A stretch of DNA of 64,000 bases from Paraburkholderia caffeinilytica. Its GTDB lineage: Bacteria > Pseudomonadota > Gammaproteobacteria > Burkholderiales > Burkholderiaceae. The notes under the pieces were generated by a model. That model was not told the origin of the DNA. It made no database searches and saw only the letters and a program-made list of their open reading frames with translations. The position numbers were made by a program, and so were the translations under genes. Location: the NCBI RefSeq assembly GCF_003368325.1, contig NZ_CP031466.1:868001-932000 (forward strand). The letters are read 5' to 3'. Below are positions 47,890-55,845 of the stretch, one piece after another (the stretch's first letter is position 1; each line of letters opens with the position of its first letter).

Positions 47890-48321
47890 ATGACGCGTCC
47901 CGTCGATTCCGGCGTCATCCTCATCGCGCGTATTGCGCTTGCCGTGCTGTTTTTGTGGGGCGGTGTGATGAAACTGCTGGGCTACGCGGGCTTCGTCGGC
48001 TATCTGCATGCGAAGGGGGTGCCGTTCGTCCAGATCGCCGCGCCGATTGCAACAGTGATCGAGGCACTCGGCGGTCTGCTGCTGATCGTCGGCTTCAAGA
48101 TCCGCCCGCTCGCGCTCATTCTGGCCGTCTACACCGTGGCGGCCGCCGTGCTGGGCCACGATTTCTGGAACGTGACCGATCCCGCTTTGCAACGCGATAT
48201 GGTGATCCACTTCTGGAAGAACATCGGTATTGCCGGTGGTTTCCTGCTGCTGTTCGTGACCGGAGCGGGCCGTATCAGTATCGACGGCGCGCGTGCGCCA
48301 CGCGGCGGCCTGAATCTCTGA
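47890..48321 (+). CDS. DoxX-family membrane protein
   Basis: 143 residues with four hydrophobic segments. The start RIALAVLFLWGGVMKLLGYAGFVGYL and the later HFWKNIGIAGGFLLLFVTGAGRISID are characteristic of DoxX/YphA-like proteins. The role is uncertain; relatives are linked to redox or sulfur metabolism. CAGGAG precedes the ATG. The 281 bases before it hold no clear gene. Confidence 0.85.
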   Translation: MTRPVDSGVILIARIALAVLFLWGGVMKLLGYAGFVGYLHAKGVPFVQIAAPIATVIEALGGLLLIVGFKIRPLALILAVYTVAAAVLGHDFWNVTDPALQRDMVIHFWKNIGIAGGFLLLFVTGAGRISIDGARAPRGGLNL

Positions 48322-48387
48322 TCACGCAATTGTGACGTAGTCTGTGCCGGCCGCTTTGGGTTGCGGCCGGCAGCAAGGGAGCAAGTG

Positions 48388-48660
48388 ATGATTCAAAGTT
48401 TCGAGCAAATCATTGGTGGCAAGGTTACGCAGTTGTGCGCAAGTCTTGGCGAAGGGTCTACGCCGCATCGCGTCATCATCAGCTTTGCCGACTCGGCGAA
48501 AACATTGGTCGTCCTGGATGCATCCGGTCTTATCGGCACGATCAAGGCCGAAATCGAACAGCCGGAAAAGCTGATCGCGGACGCGATCGCCAAGGCGCAA
48601 AGCGAAGGGTTGATCGAACGCGCGATCGATACTGGCACAATTCAGGAAGCGTCGCTGTAA
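48388..48660 (+). CDS. Small hypothetical protein
   Basis: 90 residues from the ATG at 48388 (MIQSFEQIIGGKVTQLCASL), with AAGGGAG upstream. It is amphipathic with no membrane segment or recognisable motif. Predicted strands HRVIISFADSAKTLVVLDASG and a helical C-terminal half. It converges on the MFS gene. Function unknown. Confidence 0.55.
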   Translation: MIQSFEQIIGGKVTQLCASLGEGSTPHRVIISFADSAKTLVVLDASGLIGTIKAEIEQPEKLIADAIAKAQSEGLIERAIDTGTIQEASL

Positions 48661-48683
48661 TACGGCAACGCGGGGTGGGACGA

Positions 48684-50375
48684 TCAGCGCGATTCACCCA
48701 CGTGCCGGGAACCCGTCATGCGAGGTTTCGAGGCCGACGACGCGTGCGGCTCCGGATGGACCAGACAGCCCATGACGCCGCTGATCACCAGCAGACCGAC
48801 TGAGATAGCCGTTGCGGCCTGCATCCCCACGACGATCTGCGTGGCGGCCGCGCCGCTCGCCAACGCGCCGAAGGCAGCGACGCCTACCGCGCCGCCTGCT
48901 TGCCGGGCGGTATTCAGCACGGCGGACGCAGTGGCCGCGCGCTTCGCTTCGACGGAGGCCAGCACGGCGGTCGTCATCGCCGGGACGGCGAGGCCCATCC
49001 CGGACGGAATCAGCAGGAACGGCAGCAGCAAGCCGATCAACGGCGTGGACGCATCCACGAAATGCAGCAGGCCATAACCGAGCCCCGCGGTGATTGCGCC
49101 GGCGATCATCGGCACACGTACGCCAAAGCGCCCGACCACCCAGCCGCTCGCCACGTTGGAGATCAGAAAGCCGCCCGTCAACGGCAGGAATGCGAGACCC
49201 GCCTGCAGCGGGGAATAGCCGCGTACGCGCTGCAGATACAGGCTCAGTACGAACACCATGCCGTAGTACGTCAGATTCACGCAGATGCCGAACAACACCG
49301 CCGCATTGAACGTGCGCTTGCGAAATAGCGAGAGCGGCAGCATCGGTGCCGCGACGCGCGATTCCACGACGATGAAGGCGGCGGTCGCGATCAGCGCGAG
49401 TATGAAACCCCCGGCGACCAGCGGATGGCTCAGCCCCAGCGGCCGCCATTCGATCACCGCGGCGACGAAGGCGGTGAGCGCGACGATCGCAAGGGTCTGA
49501 CCGCTCAGATCGATGCCGCGCGGGGTCGCCTCAGCCGTGGGGGCGACTGTTGGCTCGGTCGTAGCCTTTGCTGAAACCTGTGTCGTAGTCCCTGTCGTAG
49601 TCCCTGTCGTAGCGCCGGCCGTGGGCCCGGTCGTAGCCCTTGTTGCAGCCTGTGTCGTAGTTCTCGTCGTAGCGCCAGCCCCAGTCATGGCGCCGGAAGT
49701 AGGCCCGGTCGTAGCCCTTGTCACAGCGCCAGCCTCACTCATGGCGCCAGCCTTAGCCCCGACCACTTGCTGCGCGTCTTTGCGCGCGGACTCAGGCCGC
49801 GGCAGCCAGACCAAAGTCGCCAGCAAACCGGCTGCGCAGATCGGCAGATTGACGAGAAAGATACTGCGCCAGCCGAACGCCGCGATCAGCACGCCGCCGA
49901 GCACCGGTCCGGCCGCGATCGCAATCGCACCCGCGGCGGTCCACAGCCCGACTGCGCGCGCCCGGAGCTTCGGATCGTGGCCGTATGACTGATTGAGCAG
50001 CGCCAGCGAATTCGGCAGCATGGCGGCGGCGCCGATGCCTTGCACCGCGCGCGCGGCGACCAGCATGGTGGCATCGAGCGCCAATCCGCAGGCGAGCGAC
50101 GCGAACGCAAACAGCACGATGCCGGCCGCGTACATGCGTCGTGCGCCGAGCCGGTCACCGAGTGCGCCCGCCGACAGCATCAGCACGGCGAACACGAGCG
50201 TGTACGCGTCGACGACCCATTGCAGGCCCGCGACATTCGCGTGCAGGTTGGCGCCAATCTTCGGCAGGGCGATGTTGACGATGGTCACGTCGAGTTGCGT
50301 GACGACGAAGCCGACGCTGACGGTCGCAAGGACGCGGCCGAGGGCGGGCGAGACAGGGGGAGTGCAAGCGTTCAT
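48684..50375 (-). CDS. MFS transporter, DHA2/EmrB-like
   Basis: 563 residues from the ATG at 50375; an ATG three codons upstream is equally possible. Fourteen membrane helices are expected. Motif A-like GALGDRLGARRMYAAG follows TM2, with VTQLDVTIVNIALPKIG in TM1 and LGGVLIAAFGWRSIFLVNLP (motif C region). The central cytoplasmic loop is enlarged by about 75 residues of Thr/Ala/Gly-rich repeats that normal members lack. It is a proton-driven multidrug or metabolite exporter. Convergent with the gene at 48388. Confidence 0.85.
   Translation of the reverse strand: MNACTPPVSPALGRVLATVSVGFVVTQLDVTIVNIALPKIGANLHANVAGLQWVVDAYTLVFAVLMLSAGALGDRLGARRMYAAGIVLFAFASLACGLALDATMLVAARAVQGIGAAAMLPNSLALLNQSYGHDPKLRARAVGLWTAAGAIAIAAGPVLGGVLIAAFGWRSIFLVNLPICAAGLLATLVWLPRPESARKDAQQVVGAKAGAMSEAGAVTRATTGPTSGAMTGAGATTRTTTQAATRATTGPTAGATTGTTTGTTTQVSAKATTEPTVAPTAEATPRGIDLSGQTLAIVALTAFVAAVIEWRPLGLSHPLVAGGFILALIATAAFIVVESRVAAPMLPLSLFRKRTFNAAVLFGICVNLTYYGMVFVLSLYLQRVRGYSPLQAGLAFLPLTGGFLISNVASGWVVGRFGVRVPMIAGAITAGLGYGLLHFVDASTPLIGLLLPFLLIPSGMGLAVPAMTTAVLASVEAKRAATASAVLNTARQAGGAVGVAAFGALASGAAATQIVVGMQAATAISVGLLVISGVMGCLVHPEPHASSASKPRMTGSRHVGESR
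49535..49765. repeat. Degenerate tandem repeat inside the MFS gene
   Basis: Roughly 230 bases built of imperfect 12-base units related to CTGTCGTAGTCC, kept in frame. On the coding strand they give strings such as TTGPTSGAMTGAGATTRTTT, within residues about 205-280 of the transporter, between the two six-helix halves. It looks like slippage-driven expansion of a tolerant loop. Confidence 0.75.
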
Positions 50376-50426
50376 GAGGCACATCGTAGGCCGATGCGAC
50401 GCACGACGTTTCGGTCCGGCGTGAAG

Positions 50427-50472
50427 TGTCGAAATTGCCGGAATTACCGGAATTGTCGAATTTACCGGAAAG
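50427..50472. repeat. Short AATTNCCGG tandem repeat
   Basis: Four imperfect 9-10 base units (AATTGCCGG, AATTACCGG, AATTGTCG, AATTTACCGG) upstream of the DHA2 transporter start. They could be regulator sites or a simple repeat. Confidence 0.5.
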
Positions 50473-50496
50473 GCGGGGCGTGAAGCCGATGGAAAC

Positions 50497-50522
50497 AACA
50501 GCGCACCGCGCGGTGCGCTGTT
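50497..50522 (-). terminator. Hairpin after the MHS transporter
   Basis: Arms AACAGCGCACCG and CGGTGCGCTGTT, with the central CG as part of the loop, 14 bases past the stop of the leftward gene and followed by TGTTTCC. A likely intrinsic or semi-intrinsic terminator. Confidence 0.65.
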
Positions 50523-50535
50523 GGAGGCAGATCGA

Positions 50536-51837
50536 TTAACGCGCGTGCGGCGCGTCTTTGATGAACAGCGTAGTCAATGCGCCGACAATGCAGATCGCGC
50601 CGACATACAGCGGTGCGGCCATCGGGTTCGACTTCATCATCAGCGAAACGGCGATGGGCGTAAGGCCGCCGAACACCGCGTAAGCGACGTTATACGAGAA
50701 CGAGATGCCCGAGAATCGCACGACCGGCGGGAACGCCTTGACCAGCACGAACGGAATCGCGCCGATCACACCGACGAACAGGCCGGCCACGGCGTACAGC
50801 GGCACCAGCGTCGACGGATCGACGGCGAGCTGCTGGAACATTACGTAGTACGTCACGGCCAGTGCGAGGCCGCCGATGAAGATCGTGCGTCCCGCGCCGA
50901 TGCGGCCGGCGATCGAGCCCGCCATCACGCAGCCGATCGTCAGGCACAGCGTCGCCACGCAATTCGCCAGCAACGCGGTGGCCGGTGCGATATGAAACTG
51001 CTTCTGCAGCAGCGTCGGCGTCATCAGGATCACCACGACGATCGCGGCGGACAACATCCACGTGAGCAGCATCGACACGATCACGGCGCGGCCGTGATCG
51101 CGCAACACGGCCTTGAGCGGCACTTCTGCGGCGATCGCCTTGCGTTGCTTGAGCTCGGCGAACACAGGCGTCTCATGCAGCCAGCGGCGCAGATAAACCG
51201 AGAACATGCCGAATACGCCACCGACGAGAAACGGAATGCGCCATGCGTAGGCGGAGATTTCCGCCGGCGCGAAATTGCGGTTCACCGCCGATGCGATCAG
51301 CGAGCCGAGCAGGATGCCTGCCGTGAGGCCGGCCGTCAGCGTGCCGCACGCATAGCCCACGTGCCGTTGCGGCACGTGCTCGGAGACGAATACCCATGCG
51401 CCCGGCACTTCGCCGCCGACCGCCGCGCCTTGCATCACGCGGAACACCAGCAGCAGCACCGGCGCCATCACGCCGATGCTGGTGTAGGTGGGCAGCAGAC
51501 CCATCATCAGCGTCGGCACCGACATCAGCAGCACACTCAGCGTGAACATGCGCTTGCGGCCGAACAGGTCGCCGAAGTGCGCCATGATGATGCCGCCGAG
51601 CGGCCGCGCCAGATAACCCGCGGCAAAGATGCCGAAGGTCTGCACCTGACGCAGCCAGTCCGGCATCGCGGCCGGGAAGAACAACTGGCCGATTGCCGGC
51701 GCGAAGAATACGAAGATGATGAAGTCGTAAAACTCCAGCGCCCCGCCGAGTGCGGCGAGGCCGAGCGTCTTGTAATCGCTTCGCCCAAGAGGGCGTGGGG
51801 TGACAGCCTGCGCTCCACCCAGATTTGTCGCTTGCAT
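50536..51837 (-). CDS. MFS transporter, metabolite:H+ symporter (MHS) family
   Basis: 433 residues from the ATG at 51837 (MQATNLGGAQAVTPRPLGRSD). TM1 is ALGGALEFYDFIIFVFFAPAIGQLFFP with the MHS-typical FYDF, motif A is HFGDLFGRKRMFTLSVLLM, and QGAAVGGEVPGAWVFVSEH is the TM4-5 signature. Relatives import organic acids or osmolytes such as citrate, 2-oxoglutarate or proline with protons. Twelve helices are complete. The substrate cannot be read. Confidence 0.87.
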   Translation of the reverse strand: MQATNLGGAQAVTPRPLGRSDYKTLGLAALGGALEFYDFIIFVFFAPAIGQLFFPAAMPDWLRQVQTFGIFAAGYLARPLGGIIMAHFGDLFGRKRMFTLSVLLMSVPTLMMGLLPTYTSIGVMAPVLLLVFRVMQGAAVGGEVPGAWVFVSEHVPQRHVGYACGTLTAGLTAGILLGSLIASAVNRNFAPAEISAYAWRIPFLVGGVFGMFSVYLRRWLHETPVFAELKQRKAIAAEVPLKAVLRDHGRAVIVSMLLTWMLSAAIVVVILMTPTLLQKQFHIAPATALLANCVATLCLTIGCVMAGSIAGRIGAGRTIFIGGLALAVTYYVMFQQLAVDPSTLVPLYAVAGLFVGVIGAIPFVLVKAFPPVVRFSGISFSYNVAYAVFGGLTPIAVSLMMKSNPMAAPLYVGAICIVGALTTLFIKDAPHAR

Positions 51838-52246
51838 TGCTTGTGTCGTGTCTTGAATTGGGAACCACACGTAGCGCGTGGAAATACGGCGGTCGTCGGG
51901 CGAGAAGTGTGGCAAGCGCGGGTAGAGCACGGGACACCGGCGCGCCGGCCCGGGTAGGGCAGGCGCGATGACGACTGGGGCCAGGGCGGGGATTTTACAG
52001 GATGGAAGCCGGTCGCCTCGGGAAGTGCTTAATTAGATTGGGAAAAGTTCCCCGAAACGTGCCCTTTCGATGGCGGCCAGGATCGTGAGGGCGGTGCGTT
52101 GTCCGAGCCGTAGCGGTTGTGTGTAGGAATCCAGTGCACACGTGTCGGAAGGGGGCGATCGGCGCGCAAATTAGGAATGCTCCTATGGGATGGCTTGGGC
52201 GTCCCTCTGAGAATCGCGTCCGAGCTTATTCGTTACGAGTTATCCC
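51838..52246. other. Intergenic stretch, no gene seen
   Basis: 409 bases between divergent genes. Open frames here are short and lack a ribosome site. It should hold both promoters; AATTAG and TTGGGAAAAG near 52030 are the only AT-rich spots. Nothing else was recognised. Confidence 0.4.
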
Positions 52247-52828
52247 ATGCGCATTGCCATCCTTCAGCGTGACCCCGTCATGCGTCAGTCGATCGAAAAG
52301 GTCCTTATGAGCGCCAGCCATACGTGTATGGTCTACGACGACGGTCTGACCATGTCGAAAGCGCTCGCCCGTTCCACCGTGGACATGCTGGTGCTGGACT
52401 GGCAAGGCACTCGCCTGTCCGGCTCCGAAGTCCTGAGGTCGGTGCGCGCGGTCGGCGGCGACCGCCTGCCGGTCCTGTTCGCTTCGGCCGAGACGTCCGA
52501 GGATAGCGTCGTGCGCGCCTTTGCCAGCGGAGCAGACGACTATGTCGGGCTGCCGCTGCGTCCGGGCGAGTTCCGCGAGCGTGTCGCGGCATTGCTGCGT
52601 CGTGCTTATCCGGATCGCTTCAGCGCCGCGAGTTTCGATGTCGGCCCGTACCATTTCGACATGTCCCGTCGCCCGCAAAGCCTTATCCAGCAAGGGTTGT
52701 TCAATAGTTGTTCAAAATTCGTTCAAAACTCCCAGTGCCGATTCGCCGTGCGCGGTAGGATAGCGCCACAAAACACAGAAACTCCCGGGGGAGCACGTGG
52801 GCGCACAACTGATCAAGATGCAACGTAG
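52247..52828 (+). pseudogene. Response regulator interrupted by element insertion
   Basis: Residues 1-125 form an OmpR-type receiver domain: MRIAILQRDPVMRQS, the phospho-acceptor Asp in MLVLDWQG, Ser/Thr in VLFASAET, and the switch Lys position in GADDYVGLPLRPGEF, where the usual Lys is replaced by Leu. After FDVGPYHFDMSRR (about base 52667) the sequence changes to RPQSLIQQGLFNSCSKF..., which is unlike the winged-helix output domain expected there. The frame then runs into the start of the next gene. I infer that the integrated element cut off the DNA-binding domain. A receiver-only product could still be made. Confidence 0.7.
52697..52729. repeat. Three GTTCAA sites with 11-base period
   Basis: GTTCAA occurs at 52699, 52710 and 52721, exactly one helical turn apart, inside longer TTGTTCAA-like units. 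It is right at the presumed left end of the element. Such phased sites suit integrase arm-type binding or a cooperative regulator of the next gene. Confidence 0.6.
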
Positions 52829-53603
52829 TAGGGATGCCAGAAGACGATTCGAGAATATCAACCAGAAGCGCGACGCCTATCTGATCGTCCACTACTCGTG
52901 TGAATCGTTCTATGACATTAAGGACGGGCGAACACCGCGCATCACTTCGATTGCCATCCGGAATTTCGCTTCGGGTCAAACGCACTCGTTTTCGATTCAC
53001 AAATGCGCCGAACAAAGCGGCGTAAGCGCGGCTGACATTCCGAACGACTACGATAAGTTAGAACGGATGATGCTGGATGAGTACTTTGTATTCGTGCGCT
53101 CTCAAGGTGGGTTCAACTTTATCCACTGGAACATGCGGGATAACAACTTCGGCTTCCAGGCTATAGAGCACAGGCTGAAGGTGCTGAAGGGCGACCCTTT
53201 TGTGATTGACGACGCCCGCAAGTTCGACATGGCTAAAGAGCTAATCGCGATCTATGGCCCCGGCTATGCGCCTCACGGGGAACACGGCCGCCTATTCAGC
53301 CTTATGGACCTGAACAAGATCACGGCGAAAGACGCCATGAACGGCAAAGAGGAAGCTCGCGCGTTCGATGACAATCAGTTCGTCGCCCTTCACCAATCGA
53401 CACTGCGCAAAGTGGACGTGATGTCCAACATTTTGGAACGCGTGCTGGATGGGTCGCTAAAAACCGCGGCCACTTGGTGGGAGGCGCGTGGTCTGCATCC
53501 TGTTGCGATCGTTGAGCTTGCGAAAGAGCATTGGCTTTGGACGTTTTTCGCATTGCTTTTTGGTGCGATAGGCATTGTGTCCTCAATCAAAGGGTTACTG
53601 TAG
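52797..53603 (+). CDS. Conserved protein of unknown function with C-terminal membrane anchor
   Basis: 268 residues from a GTG with GGGGGAG just ahead. The N-terminal domain has YLIVHYSCESFYD, TPRITSIAIRN, TFSF-like SGQTHSFSIHK, then FNFIHWNMRDNNFGFQAIEHR and LHQSTLRKVDVMSNILERVLDGSLKT. The C-terminus has one membrane helix (LWTFFALLFGAIGIVSSIKGLL). The three blocks faintly recall a DEDD-type exonuclease pattern, but the first acidic residue is not in place, so I do not claim activity. The gene is AT-richer than the chromosome, lies between the element's end and int, and fits an accessory (moron) gene. Confidence 0.7.
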   Translation: MGAQLIKMQRSRDARRRFENINQKRDAYLIVHYSCESFYDIKDGRTPRITSIAIRNFASGQTHSFSIHKCAEQSGVSAADIPNDYDKLERMMLDEYFVFVRSQGGFNFIHWNMRDNNFGFQAIEHRLKVLKGDPFVIDDARKFDMAKELIAIYGPGYAPHGEHGRLFSLMDLNKITAKDAMNGKEEARAFDDNQFVALHQSTLRKVDVMSNILERVLDGSLKTAATWWEARGLHPVAIVELAKEHWLWTFFALLFGAIGIVSSIKGLL

Positions 53604-53635
53604 CCATCTGTTTCGTGGTCTAACTGGAGGCGACA

Positions 53636-53875
53636 ATGACAAGTATCGACGAGCAGCGGGCAGAAGAGCGGGCTGCAATTGACAACGAACGGCGTGCGTT
53701 TGAGCGGCGCCAACGAGCATTCATCAAGGTCCATCAACAGTTCGCACCACAAGGCAACGGGGCACCCACAGATGTGGACCTAGAAGAACTTGACGCCGCA
53801 GATGCAGACCATCGAGCAGCTGTCGCGGAGATGGATCGTATCTCCGAAGAAATACGCACCGGTAAGCGCCGATAG
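53636..53875 (+). CDS. Small coiled-coil protein
   Basis: 79 residues, very charged, with helix-forming runs (EQRAEERAAIDNERRAFERRQRAF and DADHRAAVAEMDRISEEI, split over the two halves). CTGGAGG lies ahead of the ATG, 32 bases after the membrane-anchored gene, so the two are probably co-transcribed. Function unknown. Confidence 0.6.
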   Translation: MTSIDEQRAEERAAIDNERRAFERRQRAFIKVHQQFAPQGNGAPTDVDLEELDAADADHRAAVAEMDRISEEIRTGKRR

Positions 53876-53965
53876 CCCCGCTAGAGGGTAGGTGGCTTGG
53901 TGATCGCGCGCTCAGGGGCAAACTCGGCCAACGGGCGTAATCGATAACCAAGAAGGAGATTAGAT

Positions 53966-54364
53966 ATGAATGTAAGCAAGATATTATTGTTGGTTATGTT
54001 GGCAACAGCTTCCGACATAGCGCAGGCAGAGGTCAAACTCATGTTGTTCGGGGGCACGAGCCATGATGTTTATTTGGGCTGTCTGAACTGCTCAGATGTG
54101 GCACCGGATTCAGTCCACAATGATATCGGCCAATACGGTTCAGACATTTCGCCGCAGAGCATCTTCAATGACATAGGCCAATACGGGTCAGACATTTCTT
54201 CTGAAAGCCCTTGCAATGACATAGCATCTGATCCGCCGGTGATCGTCGACCAAAATGGAGGATTCTACGGGTATCTGACGCTCAATGATACGCATCCCAA
54301 AGCAGTTACCGATCAGAACATCCTGGCTTGGTTAAAATATAAAGTCTGCAAGGTGCACCGCTGA
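53966..54364 (+). CDS. Secreted repeat protein of unknown function
   Basis: 132 residues with a signal peptide (MNVSKILLLVMLATASDIAQA). The mature part opens VKLMLFGGTSHDVYLGCLNCSD, then tandem copies of a 19-20 residue unit (SVHNDIGQYGSDISPQ, SIFNDIGQYGSDISSE, SPCNDIASDPPVIVDQNG), and ends NDTHPKAVTDQNILAWLKYKVCK. Similar YGS repeats occur in small exported proteins of many bacteria, with unknown role. Four Cys may form disulfides. AAGGAG precedes the ATG. It is AT-rich, consistent with transfer. Confidence 0.72.
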   Translation: MNVSKILLLVMLATASDIAQAEVKLMLFGGTSHDVYLGCLNCSDVAPDSVHNDIGQYGSDISPQSIFNDIGQYGSDISSESPCNDIASDPPVIVDQNGGFYGYLTLNDTHPKAVTDQNILAWLKYKVCKVHR

Positions 54365-54386
54365 CCGCCCCGAAGGGCGGCTTTCG
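54365..54386 (+). terminator. Short hairpin after the secreted-protein gene
   Basis: CCGCCC and GGGCGG around a CGAA tetraloop directly after the stop codon, followed by CTTTC. A plausible weak intrinsic terminator. Confidence 0.5.
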
Positions 54387-54475
54387 AGCGGGGCAGATGG
54401 CTGGCGGGTCGGAAGCTGCGGCACGACCACGGCCCATTGCGTGACGATCCATATGCGCCTGGATACCAACTCCCG

Positions 54476-55561
54476 TCACCTTGTGCTGATTCTCACCTTC
54501 AGAGGTTCAAGGCCACGCGAATTTGCATACAGGTCAGCAATCACGTCTGTCATATGCCCGAGTAGCGCTTTGGTGTCGACGCCGCCCTGTTCCATGTAAA
54601 GTCGTTTCGTCAGACTGCGCATTTCGTGGAAGGTCGGCGCGTCGTCGCCCGTGATGCCGGCAAGGTCGCGTGCTTCCTTGAACTTCGACGTGAAGGTCTT
54701 TATCTTGATCGCCGCTCCTTTGGGCGCGTTTACGTTTGGCCTGATGTGGTGGATCAGGTATTTGCTGACGATCCCTGTGGACCTGCAGCGCGCGATTACG
54801 TCGGAGAGCGACATCCCGAGCACGTCCATGCGCAGTTCAACCGGGATCGCGATGCGCACGCCTGTTTTGCCGCGCGTTAGCACTGCATGGCCGTCCTGTT
54901 GGAAGCTGCGCTCCCAGCGTGCTACCGTGGAACGGTCCTGCCCGGAAACGAGCGCCAGCAGCATCGCATTTTGCAGCCACAGCGCTACCTGCGGCGCCTT
55001 CTCGTAGATCGCCTGGAATTCCTCGAACGTCAGTCGTCGGCGCTTCACCGTAACCTTTGCCTTGTCGGTCGCGTCGGCGGGGTTCCTGTCCATCCAGCCA
55101 AGTGCCATGCCCCGGCGACACACGGCGCGCATGCGACTGCGGATGTGAACAGCCCATTGCATTTTGCCGCGAGCTTCGACCTTCTCCAGCATGTCGGCGA
55201 CGTGTTTCGTCGTCAGGGCTGCGCACGGGACTTTCCCGATCTCGTCGCGAATCGCGGAATCCACATACTTCCTGTGGCGCACCGTCTCGGGCTTCGCCTT
55301 GCCAACGGGCATCTTGTCCAATAGATCGCCGATAGTCTCTCGCGGCGTGTCCAGCCGCTCACTCAGGCTTCTTGTCACCTTGCCGGCTACTGCCTTGGCG
55401 TTCGCCTCCTGCGCTTCAAAGATCGCGAGTGCGAGATCGATGCGCCCGAGGACATACGTCTTCCCGTCACGCGGGTCGCGCCAGGTGTAGTAGCCGGGGC
55501 GTGGTTCGTGCATGTTGGCCGGCCAGTTGGCGCGGCGCCGGATGCGTGGTCGTGCTGCCAT
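54476..55561 (-). CDS. int: Tyrosine integrase of the element
   Basis: 361 residues from the ATG at 55561. The N-terminus (MAARPRIRRRANWPANMHEPRPGYYTWRDPRDGKTYVLG, split here only for position 1-40) is the lambda-type arm-binding domain, residues about 65-150 the core-binding domain, and 170-361 the catalytic domain. The catalytic Arg is in VSGQDRSTVARW, the HxxR box in TFHEMRSL, the second His in ALLGHMTD, and the nucleophile Tyr in ADLYANSRG. It recombines attP with attB and acts near the left end. It lies two bases after xis at the tail of the leftward operon. Confidence 0.9.
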   Translation of the reverse strand: MAARPRIRRRANWPANMHEPRPGYYTWRDPRDGKTYVLGRIDLALAIFEAQEANAKAVAGKVTRSLSERLDTPRETIGDLLDKMPVGKAKPETVRHRKYVDSAIRDEIGKVPCAALTTKHVADMLEKVEARGKMQWAVHIRSRMRAVCRRGMALGWMDRNPADATDKAKVTVKRRRLTFEEFQAIYEKAPQVALWLQNAMLLALVSGQDRSTVARWERSFQQDGHAVLTRGKTGVRIAIPVELRMDVLGMSLSDVIARCRSTGIVSKYLIHHIRPNVNAPKGAAIKIKTFTSKFKEARDLAGITGDDAPTFHEMRSLTKRLYMEQGGVDTKALLGHMTDVIADLYANSRGLEPLKVRISTR

Positions 55562-55563
55562 AG

Positions 55564-55761
55564 TTATTGAGGAATTCGTTGCGCAAGGCGTGGGCGAACC
55601 GTGCCGTCCTGAAAGACGGCGTTCTGTTCGACGTAGTAAGAGCGGCCGACCTTCACCGGCGTGGGAAAGATTTTCCCTGCGTTGATCCAAAGGCGCGCGG
55701 TGCGGATCGCCGGCGGCGGATCGAACTCGCGTTTCAACCACTCATCCAACCTGACTTTCAT
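55564..55761 (-). CDS. xis: Excisionase
   Basis: 65 residues. MKVRLDEWLKREFDPPPAI then TARLWINAGKIFPTPVKVGRSYYV is the lambda Xis-type winged-helix pattern, with the wing around KVGRSYYV. It bends attachment-site DNA and steers the integrase toward excision. It ends two bases before int, so the pair is translationally coupled. Bases 55762-55845 separate it from the PRTRC cassette and hold nothing recognisable. Confidence 0.85.
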   Translation of the reverse strand: MKVRLDEWLKREFDPPPAIRTARLWINAGKIFPTPVKVGRSYYVEQNAVFQDGTVRPRLAQRIPQ

Positions 55762-55845
55762 TTGACCTCCCGGGATTTGTGCATGGTTTTGAGAATTTGT
55801 TGTGCTGTTGCGGGCAGCGGGCCGGCATGATTGCCGCTGATCGGA

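Noticed and set aside
52665..52700. tRNA or tmRNA 3' end as the integration target
   Set aside because: No cloverleaf or CCA-type end could be formed. The left side is clearly a response-regulator coding sequence.
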